A stretch of DNA of 64,000 bases, from the NCBI RefSeq assembly GCF_025264685.1, contig NZ_CP073721.1, forward strand, positions 2,533,001-2,597,000, given 5' to 3'. The notes under the pieces are model-generated. The model did not search any database, was not told where the DNA came from, and was given only the letters and a program-made list of their open reading frames with translations. Shown here one piece after another: positions 26,398-36,064 of the stretch; position 1 is the stretch's first letter, and each line of letters opens with the position of its first letter. Source of the DNA: Dactylosporangium roseum. GTDB lineage: Bacteria; Actinomycetota; Actinomycetes; Mycobacteriales; Micromonosporaceae. The position numbers and the translations under genes were made by a program.

Positions 26398-26647
26398 TCA
26401 CGCCACGGGCGGGTCGTGCGATCACCCGGTGGTGGCGATGGCCCGGTGCTTGCCGCGGGTACCGTTGGTCACGGTGACAGTCGGTGGCGCTCGTTGCGGT
26501 GTCGAGCGCCACCTCCTCATCCAGGACCGGCGGTGCGGTGTCCGTGTCGCACGGCGCACGTGGCCCGGTTCGACGACGCGAGGAGGAACGGCGGGGATGA
26601 CAGCGGCACCGGATGCCCGGCACCGCGCCGTCGGATAGCTCGCGGCG

Positions 26648-27547
26648 ATGATCTACGCTCTTGCGGTTTGCGCCGCGGCACTCAGCGGCATCGGCAATGC
26701 GATCCAGCAACGTGCGGCGGCGCGCGCACCGGCCGGCGCCACACTGCACTGGCGGCTGCTGGGATACCTGCTCCGGCAACGGCTGTGGCTGAGCGGTCTC
26801 GCCGTCGCCGTGGCCGGCAACGTCATGACCGGGGCGGCGTTGGGCATCGGCACCGTCACGCTGGTGGAGCCGCTCACGGTCACGTCGCTGCTGTTCGCAC
26901 TGCCGGTCGCGGCGCTCTGGAGCCGCTACCGGCTCGGCCGCCGCGAGTGCGTCGGCGCGCTCGCCGTCGTCTTCGGCCTGGCGGCCTTCCTGGTGGCCGG
27001 CCGGCCGGAGCCGGGTCAGCGGACGGATGCTCCGCTGTGGCAGTGGATGCTTGTCGCCGGGGCGATCGGGCTGATTACCTGGGGACTGGTCCATGTGGCC
27101 CGGCGGCTGCGTCCGCAGCAGGAGGCGTCGGTGCTCGGTCTCGGCGCCGGCATGCTGTTCGGCCTCCAGGCGGCGTTGACCAGTACCGCCGCGCACCGGC
27201 TGTTCAGTGACGGGCCGCGGGCGGTGCTGTTGTCCTGGACGCCGTACGCGATCGTGGCGGTCGCCGCGGTCGGCATGCTGCTGGCGCAGAGCGCGTACAA
27301 GCTGGCGCCGCTGTCGATCTCCTATCCGGCGGTGACCGCCGCGGAGCCGCTGGCCGGGGTCGCCATCGGTGTCGGTGTTCTCGGCGGCGCGCTGCGGATC
27401 GGGCCGCTGGCGGTCCTCGCACAGATCGTCGCGTTGGCGGTGATGACCGCCGGCATCTACGCGGTGGCCGCTTCGCGGCTGGTCGAGGCGCACCACCATC
27501 ACCGGTTCCACCCTCCCCATCTGCATATCGGGTCAGGTCATCGCTGA
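26648..27547 (+). CDS. DMT-superfamily membrane protein
   Basis: 299 residues with about ten hydrophobic segments and a YALAVCAAALSGIGNAIQQR start, the layout of drug/metabolite-transporter-type proteins common in actinobacteria. The internal repeat ends with SYPAVTAAEPLAGVAIGV, a landmark of the family. The C-terminus is His-rich (EAHHHHRFHPPHLHIG), which could bind metal. The start has no strong ribosome site. A paralog lies convergently at 27681. The substrate is unknown. Confidence 0.8.
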   Translation: MIYALAVCAAALSGIGNAIQQRAAARAPAGATLHWRLLGYLLRQRLWLSGLAVAVAGNVMTGAALGIGTVTLVEPLTVTSLLFALPVAALWSRYRLGRRECVGALAVVFGLAAFLVAGRPEPGQRTDAPLWQWMLVAGAIGLITWGLVHVARRLRPQQEASVLGLGAGMLFGLQAALTSTAAHRLFSDGPRAVLLSWTPYAIVAVAAVGMLLAQSAYKLAPLSISYPAVTAAEPLAGVAIGVGVLGGALRIGPLAVLAQIVALAVMTAGIYAVAASRLVEAHHHHRFHPPHLHIGSGHR

Positions 27548-27680
27548 ATTCAGGTCCGGACGTCCGTCGGGACGTACCCCACACACCTCCTGGTCCGCTC
27601 TCCCCCTGAACGTACGCCGTCCTCGACCGTGAAACCAGGCGATGCGCGCGGGCCGTGTCGAGGCCCGGATCGGACAGCCG

Positions 27681-28589
27681 TCAGCTCGTGCCCGGTCCGC
27701 GTTGTGGCATCGAGCCGGGTTTTCCGTTCCCCGGTTGCTGTTGGCGGATGTCTGACCGGGTGGTGGCGGCGAGCCAGATGCCACCGATCATGGCGAGCAC
27801 GGCGATCGCTTGGATCGCGAGCCGCGGCCCGTCCGTGGAGATCGTCTCGTGGAAGGCGGTCACGCCGATCGCGACACTGACGGCAGGGTCGAGGATGGTG
27901 ATCGCGGTCAGCGGCACGGCGATCCGCGAGGTCTGGAAGGCGTTCTGGTTGAGGGTCACCGCGGCGAGCCCGACGACGACGAGCGCATAGGTCTGCCCGC
28001 GGGTGAAGATCGCGAGCGGCTCCGTGGACAGCGTCGCGGTCAGCGCTTTGAGCAACGAGGCGGCGACGCCGTAGAGCACGCCGCTGGCCACGCCCAGCAG
28101 CACGGCCCGGACCGCGTTGCCGGCGAACCACGCGGCGGCCAGGCACACCGCGAGCAGCGGGCCGGCCCAGAGCGCGACGCCCAACCAGCCCGCCACCGAC
28201 GGCTCGGCGATGCCGGGCTGGGGCTGGGCGGCGAGCAGGAACACGGCCAGGCCGGCTCCGCCGAGCGCCACCACACCGTAGTCGCGTGCGTGGACCCGCC
28301 GCCGGTTGAGGGCGGCCGCCAGCGGTATGGCCAGGAACAGGCCGGTGATCAGCAGCGGCTCGACCAGGACGAGCGGCCCGAAGCTGAGCGCCAGGGCCTG
28401 CAACCCGGTGCCGATGCCCTCGGGCACCCAGGCCAGCAGCCATCTCGGCCGCCGTATCAGGCGTAAGAGCAGCCGGGGATCGAGCGGCGGCGCCCGCTCC
28501 TCCTGCCGGGCCTCGCTCTGCTCGAGCGCGGCGCCGACGGCGAAGGCAGCCGCCGAACCCAGCGCGGCGACAACCGCGACAGCGTTCAT
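27681..28589 (-). CDS. DMT-superfamily membrane protein (paralog)
   Basis: 302 residues from ATG 28589 (an in-frame GTG at 28598 is an alternative). About ten hydrophobic segments. Shared landmarks with the neighbour are LSFGPLVLVEPLLITGLFLA, TLNQNAFQTSRIAVPLTAI and DPAVSVAIGV. It starts about 25 nt after the glycosyltransferase stop and is probably cotranscribed with it, so a lipid or lipid-linked substrate is conceivable, though unproven. Confidence 0.8.
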   Translation of the reverse strand: MNAVAVVAALGSAAAFAVGAALEQSEARQEERAPPLDPRLLLRLIRRPRWLLAWVPEGIGTGLQALALSFGPLVLVEPLLITGLFLAIPLAAALNRRRVHARDYGVVALGGAGLAVFLLAAQPQPGIAEPSVAGWLGVALWAGPLLAVCLAAAWFAGNAVRAVLLGVASGVLYGVAASLLKALTATLSTEPLAIFTRGQTYALVVVGLAAVTLNQNAFQTSRIAVPLTAITILDPAVSVAIGVTAFHETISTDGPRLAIQAIAVLAMIGGIWLAATTRSDIRQQQPGNGKPGSMPQRGPGTS

Positions 28590-28613
28590 GACGCCCACCC
28601 GCCGGCGTCGACG

Positions 28614-29768
28614 TCACCGATGGCCGGCATCGTCACCGACGAGCGACGGCCGTTCGCCGGCGGCGATGTCGGCGATACCGGTCGCGGGATCCGCGGCGAA
28701 CAGCGCCAGCCCGGCGTCGCGGGCTCGCCGGCCCCGCTCGCCGCCGACGACCTCGGCGAGCGCCCGTCCGAGCTCGCCCCGGCGGCGCACCAGGGTGGTC
28801 ACCCCGGCCTCGGCCATGGAGGCCGCGCTCGCCTTGCCGTGGCCGGGCAGCGGCCGGTACGTGAGGACGGGCACCCCGCAGGCCATGGCCTCCAGGGCGG
28901 TGAGCCCGCCGCCGTTCTCGACGAGCACGTCGGCGGCGCGCAGCAGGTCCGGCATGTCGTCCACCCAGCCGAAGACGTGCCCGATTCCGGCCCGCAGCAT
29001 CCGGCGCCGCAGCGCCGGGTTGTGCCCGCAGACCGTGACCGGGATCGCGACGCCGGTGGCCGCGATCTCAGCGGCCGCCGCGGCGACTTCGCCGACCCCC
29101 CACGCGCCGGCGACGAGCAGCGCGAGCCGGGCGTCCGGCGGCAGGCCGAACCGTTGCCGGGCCCGCCGCTTCGCCGACGCCGAGGCCGGGCGGCACCGGG
29201 CGGACACCAGCCGGCCGGCCACCCGCACGTCGGTCGCTCCGTGGGCGAGAGCCTGGACGCGACCGGTCTCGTGCGCCGTGTAGTGCACGTCGACGCCGGG
29301 GGAGAGCCAGATCGGATGCACGGCGAAGTCGGTCAGGTAGGTGACCACCGGCACGGCGAGGTGTCCGTCGCGGCGCAGCGGTCCGAGCAGTTGGCTGGCG
29401 ATCGGGTAGGTCGACACGATCGCGTGGACGTCGGCGGGCAGCGCCCGGCGCATCCGTGGACGCACCGGGCGCAGCAGGGCGCGCGTGATCGGCCCGGCGC
29501 CCCGGAACCGGCAGGCGATCGCGAATAGGCCGTCGTAGAACCACGGCAGGCGCAGCAGCATGCCGCGGTACGTGCCGCGCAGCAACCGCCCGAGCCGCCA
29601 CGGAAAGACGTCGGTGACGTCCATGCAGTCGACCCGGAAGCCCCGGTCGCGCAGCCGGGTCGCCAGCTCGCGGGTCGTGCCGTCGTGCCCGGCGCCGACG
29701 CTGGCCGAGATCACCATGACGCGGCGGCGCGGGTCGGCGCGGACCGGACCAGACTCGGTGATGGACAC
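28614..29768 (-). CDS. MGDG synthase-like glycosyltransferase
   Basis: 384 residues from GTG 29768; ribosome site weak. The N-terminal domain opens with VMVISASVGAGHDGTTREL, the acceptor-domain signature of monogalactosyldiacylglycerol synthases. The C-terminal GT28-like nucleotide-sugar domain has LLVAGAWGVGEV, VFGWVDDMPDLLRAADV and GGGLTALEAMACGVPV. Such enzymes glycosylate diacylglycerol or related lipids at the inner membrane face. The divergent neighbour is an SDR, and the hopanoid operon ends just beyond it. Glycolipid synthesis is the family expectation; the actual lipid is not known. Confidence 0.85.
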   Translation of the reverse strand: MSITESGPVRADPRRRVMVISASVGAGHDGTTRELATRLRDRGFRVDCMDVTDVFPWRLGRLLRGTYRGMLLRLPWFYDGLFAIACRFRGAGPITRALLRPVRPRMRRALPADVHAIVSTYPIASQLLGPLRRDGHLAVPVVTYLTDFAVHPIWLSPGVDVHYTAHETGRVQALAHGATDVRVAGRLVSARCRPASASAKRRARQRFGLPPDARLALLVAGAWGVGEVAAAAAEIAATGVAIPVTVCGHNPALRRRMLRAGIGHVFGWVDDMPDLLRAADVLVENGGGLTALEAMACGVPVLTYRPLPGHGKASAASMAEAGVTTLVRRRGELGRALAEVVGGERGRRARDAGLALFAADPATGIADIAAGERPSLVGDDAGHR

Positions 29769-29843
29769 GCCAGGCGCTCTACCGCAAAAGCGCGTGGTTC
29801 TAACCCTCGGACGTCGCTGGAAGCTGGAAGAAAGGACAATCCG

Positions 29844-30596
29844 ATGCGGATCGCGGGCCGGGTCGCACTCGTTACCGGCGCCTCTTCGGGGATCGGCAGG
29901 GCTGCGGCGCTGCGGCTGGCCGAGGCGGGCGCGCGGCTGGTCCTGCACGGCCGGGACCGGCGGCGGTTGTCGGCGTTGGCCGGACGCACCGGCGGGTTTC
30001 CGGTGCCGGGTGACCTCGCCGAACCGGCGGAGGCGAGCCGGCTGGCGGCGGAGGCGGACCGGCTCGCCGGCGGCGTGGACATCCTCGTGAACAACGCCGG
30101 CGTGGGCTGGGCCGGACCCTTCAGCGGGATGGCGCCGTCCGACATCGAGCGGCTGGTCGCGGTCAACCTGGTCGCGCCGATGCGGCTCACCCGGGCACTG
30201 CTGCCGGCGATGTGCGCCCGCCGGGACGGGTGCGTGATGTTCGTGACGTCGATCGCCGGACGGACGGGCGTGGCCGGCGAAGCGGTCTACGCGGCGACCA
30301 AGGCCGGCCTCGACAGCTTCGCCGAGAGCCTGCGGCTCGAGACGAACGGCTCCGGCGTCGGGATCGGCGTCTTCGTGCCCGGGGTCGTCCAGACCGAGTT
30401 CTTCCGGCGCCGGGGGCGGCCGTACGAACGCCGCAGCCCCCGGCCGCTGCCCGTGGACCGGGTCGCGGACCTGCTGGTCGAGACGATCGCGACCGGCAGC
30501 GCCGAGCGATACGCACCCGCCTGGCTGCGGCTGCCGGTCGTGGTCCGCGGTGTGGCCCCCGGACTGTACCGGCGGCTGGCCGCCCGGTTCGGCTGA
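29844..30596 (+). CDS. Short-chain dehydrogenase/reductase
   Basis: 250 residues. Classical SDR with the NAD(P) motif TGASSGIGRA (about 11-20), NNAGVG, the catalytic Ser in VTSIAG and Y-x3-K in YAATK. The start ATG 29844 has AAGAAAGGA upstream. It converges with hpnH (2-nt gap) and diverges from the glycosyltransferase. The substrate is unknown; a lipid substrate would fit the location. Confidence 0.88.
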   Translation: MRIAGRVALVTGASSGIGRAAALRLAEAGARLVLHGRDRRRLSALAGRTGGFPVPGDLAEPAEASRLAAEADRLAGGVDILVNNAGVGWAGPFSGMAPSDIERLVAVNLVAPMRLTRALLPAMCARRDGCVMFVTSIAGRTGVAGEAVYAATKAGLDSFAESLRLETNGSGVGIGVFVPGVVQTEFFRRRGRPYERRSPRPLPVDRVADLLVETIATGSAERYAPAWLRLPVVVRGVAPGLYRRLAARFG

Positions 30597-30598
30597 CG

Positions 30599-31603
30599 CT
30601 ACCCGGCCCGCAATGCCCGCAGCGATTGCTTGAGCGACGACATCGTCGCCAGCACGGCCGTCGGTTCGTAGCCGCAGTGGGCCATGCAGTTGGCGCATCG
30701 TGCGTCGCGACCCCGGCCGTAACGCTGCCAGTCGGTGTCCTCCACCAGCTCCCGGTAGGTACCGACGTGTCCGTCGGCCATCAGGTAGCAGGGGCGCTGC
30801 CAGCCGAACAGCGAGTACGACGGCACAGCCCAGGCCGTGCACGGAAAGTCGATCTTGCCCTCCAGGAAGTCGAGGAACAGCGGGGAGTGGCTGAGGCGCC
30901 AGCGCCGCCGCCGGCCGTCGGCGAAGGCCTTGCGGAACAGCTCGCGGGTCTGCTCGACACCGAGGAAGTGCTCCTGGTCCGGGGCCTTCTCGTAGGCGTA
31001 CGCCGGGGAGATCATCATCTCGTCGACCCGGAGCTCGTCGTTGAGATGGTCGAGCACGTCGATGACGGTCTGCGGGGTGTCGGTGTTGAAGAACGTCGTG
31101 TTGGTGGTGACCCGGAACCCGCGCCGCTGCGCCTCCCGCACGGCGGCCACCGCCTCGTCGAACACACCGTCCTTGCACACCGACGCGTCGTGACGTTCCC
31201 GCAGGCCGTCGATGTGGACGGTGAAGGCGAAGTACCGCGACGGCTCGAACTTGTCGAGCTTCTTCGGCAGCAGGACGGCGTTGGTGCACAGGAACACGTA
31301 CTTCTTGCGCCGCACGAGCTCGGCGGCGATGGTGTCGATCTGCGGGTGCATGAGCGGCTCCCCGCCGGCGATGGAGACCATCGGCGCGCCGCACTCGTCG
31401 ATCGCGGCGAGTGCCTGCTCGACGGGCATCCGGCGCTTGAGGACGTCGGCCGGGTGCTCGATCTTGCCGCAGCCGGCGCACTTGAGGTTGCAGGCGAACA
31501 GCGGCTCCAATTCGACCAGCAGGGGAAACTTCTCGCGACGACGCAGCTTCTGCTCGACCAGGTACCGGCCGATTCGCAGCCGCTGCCGCAGTGGAATGCT
31601 CAT
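30599..31603 (-). CDS. hpnH: Adenosyl-hopene transferase HpnH (radical SAM)
   Basis: 334 residues. Radical-SAM cluster C38-x3-C42-x2-C45 (CNLKCAGC), followed by HpnH hallmarks: [50 protein letters not shown] and a C-terminal Cys-rich [13 protein letters not shown]. HpnH adds 5'-deoxyadenosine to diploptene, making adenosylhopane, the first step of side-chain extension. AAAGGAGG precedes the ATG, which overlaps the hpnG-ispH stop (ATGA). It is the last gene of the hopanoid operon. Confidence 0.95.
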   Translation of the reverse strand: MSIPLRQRLRIGRYLVEQKLRRREKFPLLVELEPLFACNLKCAGCGKIEHPADVLKRRMPVEQALAAIDECGAPMVSIAGGEPLMHPQIDTIAAELVRRKKYVFLCTNAVLLPKKLDKFEPSRYFAFTVHIDGLRERHDASVCKDGVFDEAVAAVREAQRRGFRVTTNTTFFNTDTPQTVIDVLDHLNDELRVDEMMISPAYAYEKAPDQEHFLGVEQTRELFRKAFADGRRRRWRLSHSPLFLDFLEGKIDFPCTAWAVPSYSLFGWQRPCYLMADGHVGTYRELVEDTDWQRYGRGRDARCANCMAHCGYEPTAVLATMSSLKQSLRALRAG

Positions 31604-33144
31604 TGCCGTACCTCCTTTGGCAACATGAACCGGACGTCCTCGCTCACGGCGGTGTGCTCCCGGACCGTCCCCGCGCCGAGCCCCGACAGCGCGCCGACCA
31701 CCTCGTCGACGAGGACGGGCGGTGCCGAGGCGCCGGCGGACACGCCGACGGTGCGGACGCCCGCGAGCCACCGCAGGTCGATGCCGGCCGCGCCGTCGAC
31801 CAGGTACGCCGGTGTCCCGGCACGTTCGGCGACCTCGACCAGGCGGCGCGAGTTCGACGAGTTGGTGGAGCCGACGACGATCATCGCGTCGCAGGCGGCC
31901 GCGACCTCGGACACCGCGCGTTGCCGGTTGGTCGTGGCGTAGCAGATGTCGTCGGACGGCGGGGCGGCCAGCTCGGGAAACCGGTCCCGCAGCACCGCGA
32001 CGACGTCGGCGACGTCGTCGACGGCGAGGGTCGTCTGGACCAGGTAGGACACCCGTCGCGGGTCGGCGACCCGCACCTGCTCGGCGTCCCGGACGTCCTG
32101 GACGAGGCGGATCCGGTCGGGCGCCTCGCCGAGGACGCCGTCGGTCTCCTCATGGCCGGCGTGCCCGATGAGCAGGATGGTGTCACCGTGTTCGGCGAAC
32201 CGGCGGGCCTCGCTGTGCACCTTCGTGACGAGCGGGCAGGTGGCGTCGACCGTGGACAGGCGCCGAGCGGCGGCGGCCGACCGGACCGCGGGCGACACGC
32301 CGTGCGCGGAGAACACGGTCACCGCTCCTTCCGGAACGTCGTCGACGTCGTCGACGAAGACCGCGCCCCGTCCGGTAAGGTCGGCGACCACGTGCGTGTT
32401 GTGCACGATCTGCTTGCGGACGTACACCGGCGGTCCGTGCAACTCGAGGGCGCGTTCCACGACGAGGATGGCGCGTTCCACCCCGGCGCAGAACGAACGG
32501 GGTGCGGCGAGCAGGACACGGCGGACCGTGGTGGCGGCCGCCCACTCGTCCAGGCCGGCGGCCACGGCCGGCAGGGCCGCCAGCGCCGTGCGCAGTTGCC
32601 GCAGGGTGCTCGGATGGATCACCGCACCGGTGTCGGCGACGACCCGCACGCAGGCGGCGGGCCGGCCCGCGGGTCCGGCGAGCAGCCAGGCCGACTCCAG
32701 GTCCACGGCCAGCGCACCGGTGGCGGCAAGGCGGTCCCGCGTCGTTCCCCGCGCCAGCCGTTCGGTGCTGACCACCGGGCCGGTCCGGACCGTGAGCCCT
32801 TGACGGCGCAGCGCGCCCGCGACCATGACGGCCGCGGGGAGCACGGTCGTGGCGGGCCGGGGATCGGCGACCCACGGTGCGGCGCGGACCTCGGTGGCCA
32901 CGACGACGTCACCGGGCCGCAGCGCCGCGTCCAGCCCGCCGCCGACCCCGGCCACGGCGAGCGCCTCGGCGTCCGTCACGGTGGCCGAGCGGGTGGCGCG
33001 TTCGGATCGGCGGCGCCCGACGCCGGTGTGCAGGACGGTGCCGGCCGGGCCGGGCAAGGCACGGCGCAGCTCCGCCGCCTCCGTGCACATCGGTGCGCAG
33101 AGCACCCAGCCACCGTCCGTCCGCTGCCGCGCCGGCGTACTCAT
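31600..33144 (-). CDS. HpnG-IspH fusion (adenosylhopane phosphorylase + HMBPP reductase)
   Basis: 514 residues in one frame. Residues 10-200 are a nucleoside-phosphorylase-fold domain of the hopanoid-associated HpnG type ([15 protein letters not shown], the acidic DLESAW around E150), expected to remove adenine from adenosylhopane. Residues 207-514 are a complete IspH: Fe-S cysteines C219 ([10 protein letters not shown]), C303 ([11 protein letters not shown]) and C401 ([10 protein letters not shown]), with GHAGHEET and NSSNSRRL, which makes IPP/DMAPP from HMBPP. One protein thus joins isoprenoid supply and hopanoid tailoring. It overlaps shc and hpnH by ATGA. No stop or frameshift separates the two domains. 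Confidence 0.92.
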   Translation of the reverse strand: MSTPARQRTDGGWVLCAPMCTEAAELRRALPGPAGTVLHTGVGRRRSERATRSATVTDAEALAVAGVGGGLDAALRPGDVVVATEVRAAPWVADPRPATTVLPAAVMVAGALRRQGLTVRTGPVVSTERLARGTTRDRLAATGALAVDLESAWLLAGPAGRPAACVRVVADTGAVIHPSTLRQLRTALAALPAVAAGLDEWAAATTVRRVLLAAPRSFCAGVERAILVVERALELHGPPVYVRKQIVHNTHVVADLTGRGAVFVDDVDDVPEGAVTVFSAHGVSPAVRSAAAARRLSTVDATCPLVTKVHSEARRFAEHGDTILLIGHAGHEETDGVLGEAPDRIRLVQDVRDAEQVRVADPRRVSYLVQTTLAVDDVADVVAVLRDRFPELAAPPSDDICYATTNRQRAVSEVAAACDAMIVVGSTNSSNSRRLVEVAERAGTPAYLVDGAAGIDLRWLAGVRTVGVSAGASAPPVLVDEVVGALSGLGAGTVREHTAVSEDVRFMLPKEVRQ

Positions 33145-35051
33145 GGGTCCTCCTGTGCGGTGTCCCGCAGGACGCGGCCGAGGGCACTGACCGGGAACAC
33201 CAGCCGGTACAGGTGGTAGTTGATGTGGAAGTCGCCCGGGAAGCCGGTGCCGGTGTAGTACGGCTCGTCCCAGGTGCCGTCGGGGCGTTGGGTGCGGACC
33301 AGCCACGCCAGCGCCCGGCGCGCCGCCGGCGAACGATGCTGGCCGGCGGCGTGCAGCGCCAGCAGGGCCCAGGCGGTCTGCGACGCGGTCGACGCCCCGC
33401 GCCCGCGCATGGCCACGTCGTCGTAGGAGCGCATGTCCTCGCCCCAGCCGCCGTCGCCGTTCTGGTGGTGCACCAGCCAGTCCACGGCGCGCCGGATCGC
33501 CGGGTGCCGCGGTTGGATACCGGCGCCGGCCAGGGCGGGCACGACGCAGCCGACGCCGTACACGTGGTTGGCGCCCCACCTGCCGAACCAGGATCCGTCC
33601 GGCTCCTGCGCCCGCAGCAGCCACCGCACGCCGCGGCGGGTGGCGGCCGAGTTCGTCAGGCCCTGGGCGCACAGCGCCTCCACGATGTGGGCGGTGACGT
33701 CGGCGCTGGGCGGGTCGATGACCTCGCCGAAGTCGCAGAACGGCAGGTCGGCGACGAGCGCGCGGTCGTTGTCGGCGTCGAAGGCGCCCCAGCCGCCGTC
33801 GCGGGACTGCATGCCGATCAGCCAGCGGGTGGCCCGTCCCAGCACGGGATGGTGCCGCAGCGGGGTGCGCCGGAGCGCGAGGATCACCTCGGCGGTGTCG
33901 TCGGTGTCGGGGTAGCCGTCGTTGTCGAACTCGAACGCCCATCCGCTCGGCGGGACGTGCGCGCGGCGGACGGCCCAGTCGCCACGAGTGGTGATCTCCT
34001 GTCCGGCCAACCAGTTCCCGGCGCGGACGAGTGCGGGATCGTCGGCCGGGAGCCCGGCGTCGGCCAGCGCCGTGACCGCGAGCGCGGTGTCCCATACCGG
34101 TGACTGGCACGCCTCCAACCGGCGGACCGTACCCTCGGGCGTCCGCTCCCGGACGGTGAAGCGCTCCAGTCCCTCGAGCCCGGCCCGCAGCACCGGATGC
34201 GTGAGGGGATACCCGAGCAGGTGCAGGGCGATGAGTGAGTACACCCACGGGGGCTGGATGCCGCCCCAGGAACCGTCGGCCTCCTGCCGGGCCACGATCC
34301 ACTCGGCGGCACGGCGCAGCGCATGGCGGCGCAACGAGCGGGCGGCGATGCGTTCGTAGCCGCGGACGGCCAGGTCGAGGCGGTGCAGCCAGCCGGCACG
34401 GCGCGACAGCGGCGGCGGCGGCGGTGGCCGTCGCCCCGTGCGCAGCTCGGACAGCGAGAAACCCAGCGACCGCACGGGTCGTGTGGCCCGCACGATCGCC
34501 AGCGGCACGATGGTCTGCCTGGCCCAGCACGCGAAGTCGTACACGTTGAACGGCATCCAGGCGGGCAGCAGCACGAGCTCGGGCGGGATGGCGGGCACCT
34601 GGTGCCACGGCCATTCGCCGAACAGGGCCAGCCAGATGCGGGTGAACACGCGGCTGCGTTCGACGCCGCCGTGGGCACGGACGAACGCGGCGGCCGCCCT
34701 CATGTGCGGCGCGTCGGCCACGTCGCCGGCCAGGCGCAGTGCCGCGTACGCCTCGATGGTGGTGGACAGGTCGCCCGGCCCGCCGTGATACGTCGTCCAC
34801 GCGCCGTCGTCGAGCTGCCGGGAACGGATCCAGCGGGCCGTCTGCGCGGTCAGCTCGTCGTCGGAGATCCCGAGGAACCGGCGCAGCAGCAGGTCCTCGG
34901 CCTCCATCGTCACGTTGGTCTCCAGCTCGCCCTTCCACCAGCCGGCAGCGTCCTGGAGGCCGAGCAGCTTCGCCGTCGCCCGGTCCAGGCCGGTCCGGAC
35001 CCGGTCGAAGAGCTCATCGCCGGTGGGCGCCTGCGCCAGCACCTGTGTCAT
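33141..35051 (-). CDS. shc: Squalene-hopene cyclase
   Basis: 636 residues, normal family length. The catalytic DxDD motif is D382-x-D384-D385 (PDTDDTA), with QW repeats throughout ([53 protein letters not shown]). It cyclises squalene to hopene/hopanol at the membrane. The start overlaps the prenyl-synthase stop by one base (TGATG), and the stop overlaps hpnG-ispH (ATGA). A proline run (about 209-214) replaces part of a variable loop. Confidence 0.95.
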   Translation of the reverse strand: MTQVLAQAPTGDELFDRVRTGLDRATAKLLGLQDAAGWWKGELETNVTMEAEDLLLRRFLGISDDELTAQTARWIRSRQLDDGAWTTYHGGPGDLSTTIEAYAALRLAGDVADAPHMRAAAAFVRAHGGVERSRVFTRIWLALFGEWPWHQVPAIPPELVLLPAWMPFNVYDFACWARQTIVPLAIVRATRPVRSLGFSLSELRTGRRPPPPPPLSRRAGWLHRLDLAVRGYERIAARSLRRHALRRAAEWIVARQEADGSWGGIQPPWVYSLIALHLLGYPLTHPVLRAGLEGLERFTVRERTPEGTVRRLEACQSPVWDTALAVTALADAGLPADDPALVRAGNWLAGQEITTRGDWAVRRAHVPPSGWAFEFDNDGYPDTDDTAEVILALRRTPLRHHPVLGRATRWLIGMQSRDGGWGAFDADNDRALVADLPFCDFGEVIDPPSADVTAHIVEALCAQGLTNSAATRRGVRWLLRAQEPDGSWFGRWGANHVYGVGCVVPALAGAGIQPRHPAIRRAVDWLVHHQNGDGGWGEDMRSYDDVAMRGRGASTASQTAWALLALHAAGQHRSPAARRALAWLVRTQRPDGTWDEPYYTGTGFPGDFHINYHLYRLVFPVSALGRVLRDTAQEDP

Positions 35052-36064
35052 CAGTGATCACGCCCCGTCACGAGGCGGGCGAGGTCCACCAGGTCGTTGT
35101 GGACGTCCGCGGGCAACACGAGCGCGGCGAGCTCGTCGAGTGCGCGGGCTAGCTGACGGTCGGCCTCGTCCTGAACCCAGTCCCGTGACCCGGACTCCTC
35201 CAGGAGCCGGCCGGCGGTCACGAGGTCGGCCTCGCGCAGTTCGCGGGTGGCTGCGTACAGCTTCCGGAACGTTTCGCCGGCGGCGGTACCGGAGGTGAGC
35301 GCGTGCACGATCGGCACCGACTTCTTGCGTGCCCGCAGATCGGACCCCACCGGCTTGCCGGTGCGCCCGGGCTCGCCCCAGATGCCGAGCTGGTCGTCCA
35401 CGAGCTGGAAGCTCATCCCGAGGTGCGCGCCGAAGCGGGACAGGCCCTGGGTCAGCGCCGCGGGCGCGCCGCACAGCAGTGCCCCAAGCGTGCAGGCGCA
35501 GGACATCAGCGCCGCGGTCTTGTCGGCGGTCATGGCGAGACACTCGTCGAGGCCGACGTCGTCGCGACGTTCGAACTCCAGGTCGGCGGCCTGCCCGGCG
35601 ATCAACCGGTGCACGTCCGCGTCCAGCCGCCGGGCCGCGTGGACACCGCCCGGCCGGCCGTCGCCGGTGAGCGCGTCATGAGCGAGGATCATCAGGGCGT
35701 CGCCGGCGAGGATCGCGGCGGCGGTACCGAAGACCGCCCAGGCGGTCGGGCGATGCCGGCGCATCGTGTCCTGGTCCATGACGTCGTCGTGCAGCAGCGA
35801 GAAGTTGTGGGCGAGCTCGACGGCGGCGGCAGCGGCGACGCCCCGCTCGGGTGGGTGACCCGCGGCGCGGGCCGACAGCAGGGCCAGGGCCGGGCGGATG
35901 CCCTTGCCGCCGGCGGTGGTGGGTGTGCCGTCGGCGTCGCAGTAGCCGAGCTGGTAGGCGGCGACGCGCTGGTTGCGGGGATCGAGGCGACCGATGAGGT
36001 CTCTGATCCGGGGCTCGACCAGGGCAGGCACCTGATCGAGGCAGGCGACGGGTGCGATGGTCAA
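35051..36064 (-). CDS. Polyprenyl (farnesyl-type) diphosphate synthase
   Basis: 337 residues. First aspartate-rich motif DDVMD within LLHDDVMDQDTMRR, second DDQLG within FQLVDDQLGIWG, and GGKGIRPAL for substrate binding. Family enzymes condense IPP with allylic diphosphates; in hopanoid operons this copy supplies FPP to HpnC/D. The TTG 36064 start is chosen because it overlaps the hpnE stop (TTGA) with GGAGGG upstream. Product chain length cannot be read off safely. Confidence 0.9.
   Translation of the reverse strand: MTIAPVACLDQVPALVEPRIRDLIGRLDPRNQRVAAYQLGYCDADGTPTTAGGKGIRPALALLSARAAGHPPERGVAAAAAVELAHNFSLLHDDVMDQDTMRRHRPTAWAVFGTAAAILAGDALMILAHDALTGDGRPGGVHAARRLDADVHRLIAGQAADLEFERRDDVGLDECLAMTADKTAALMSCACTLGALLCGAPAALTQGLSRFGAHLGMSFQLVDDQLGIWGEPGRTGKPVGSDLRARKKSVPIVHALTSGTAAGETFRKLYAATRELREADLVTAGRLLEESGSRDWVQDEADRQLARALDELAALVLPADVHNDLVDLARLVTGRDH

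Larger units (their letters stand above)
26315..26647. other. Divergent region between sigma factor and DMT gene
   Basis: Apart from the promoter and operators it holds a 13-codon open frame (ATG 26597 to TAG 26638) with GAGGAGG upstream. It ends 9 nt before the DMT start and could be a leader peptide or chance. Confidence 0.4.

Noticed and set aside
28614..31481. A 955-residue minus-strand frame containing the glycosyltransferase
   Set aside because: Upstream of about 29768 it is antisense to the SDR gene and out of frame in hpnH, with no family resemblance.
31600..34938. A 1112-residue minus-strand frame extending hpnG-ispH upstream
   Set aside because: Upstream of ATG 33144 it is an out-of-frame reading of the squalene-hopene cyclase gene; ATG 33144 overlaps the cyclase stop.
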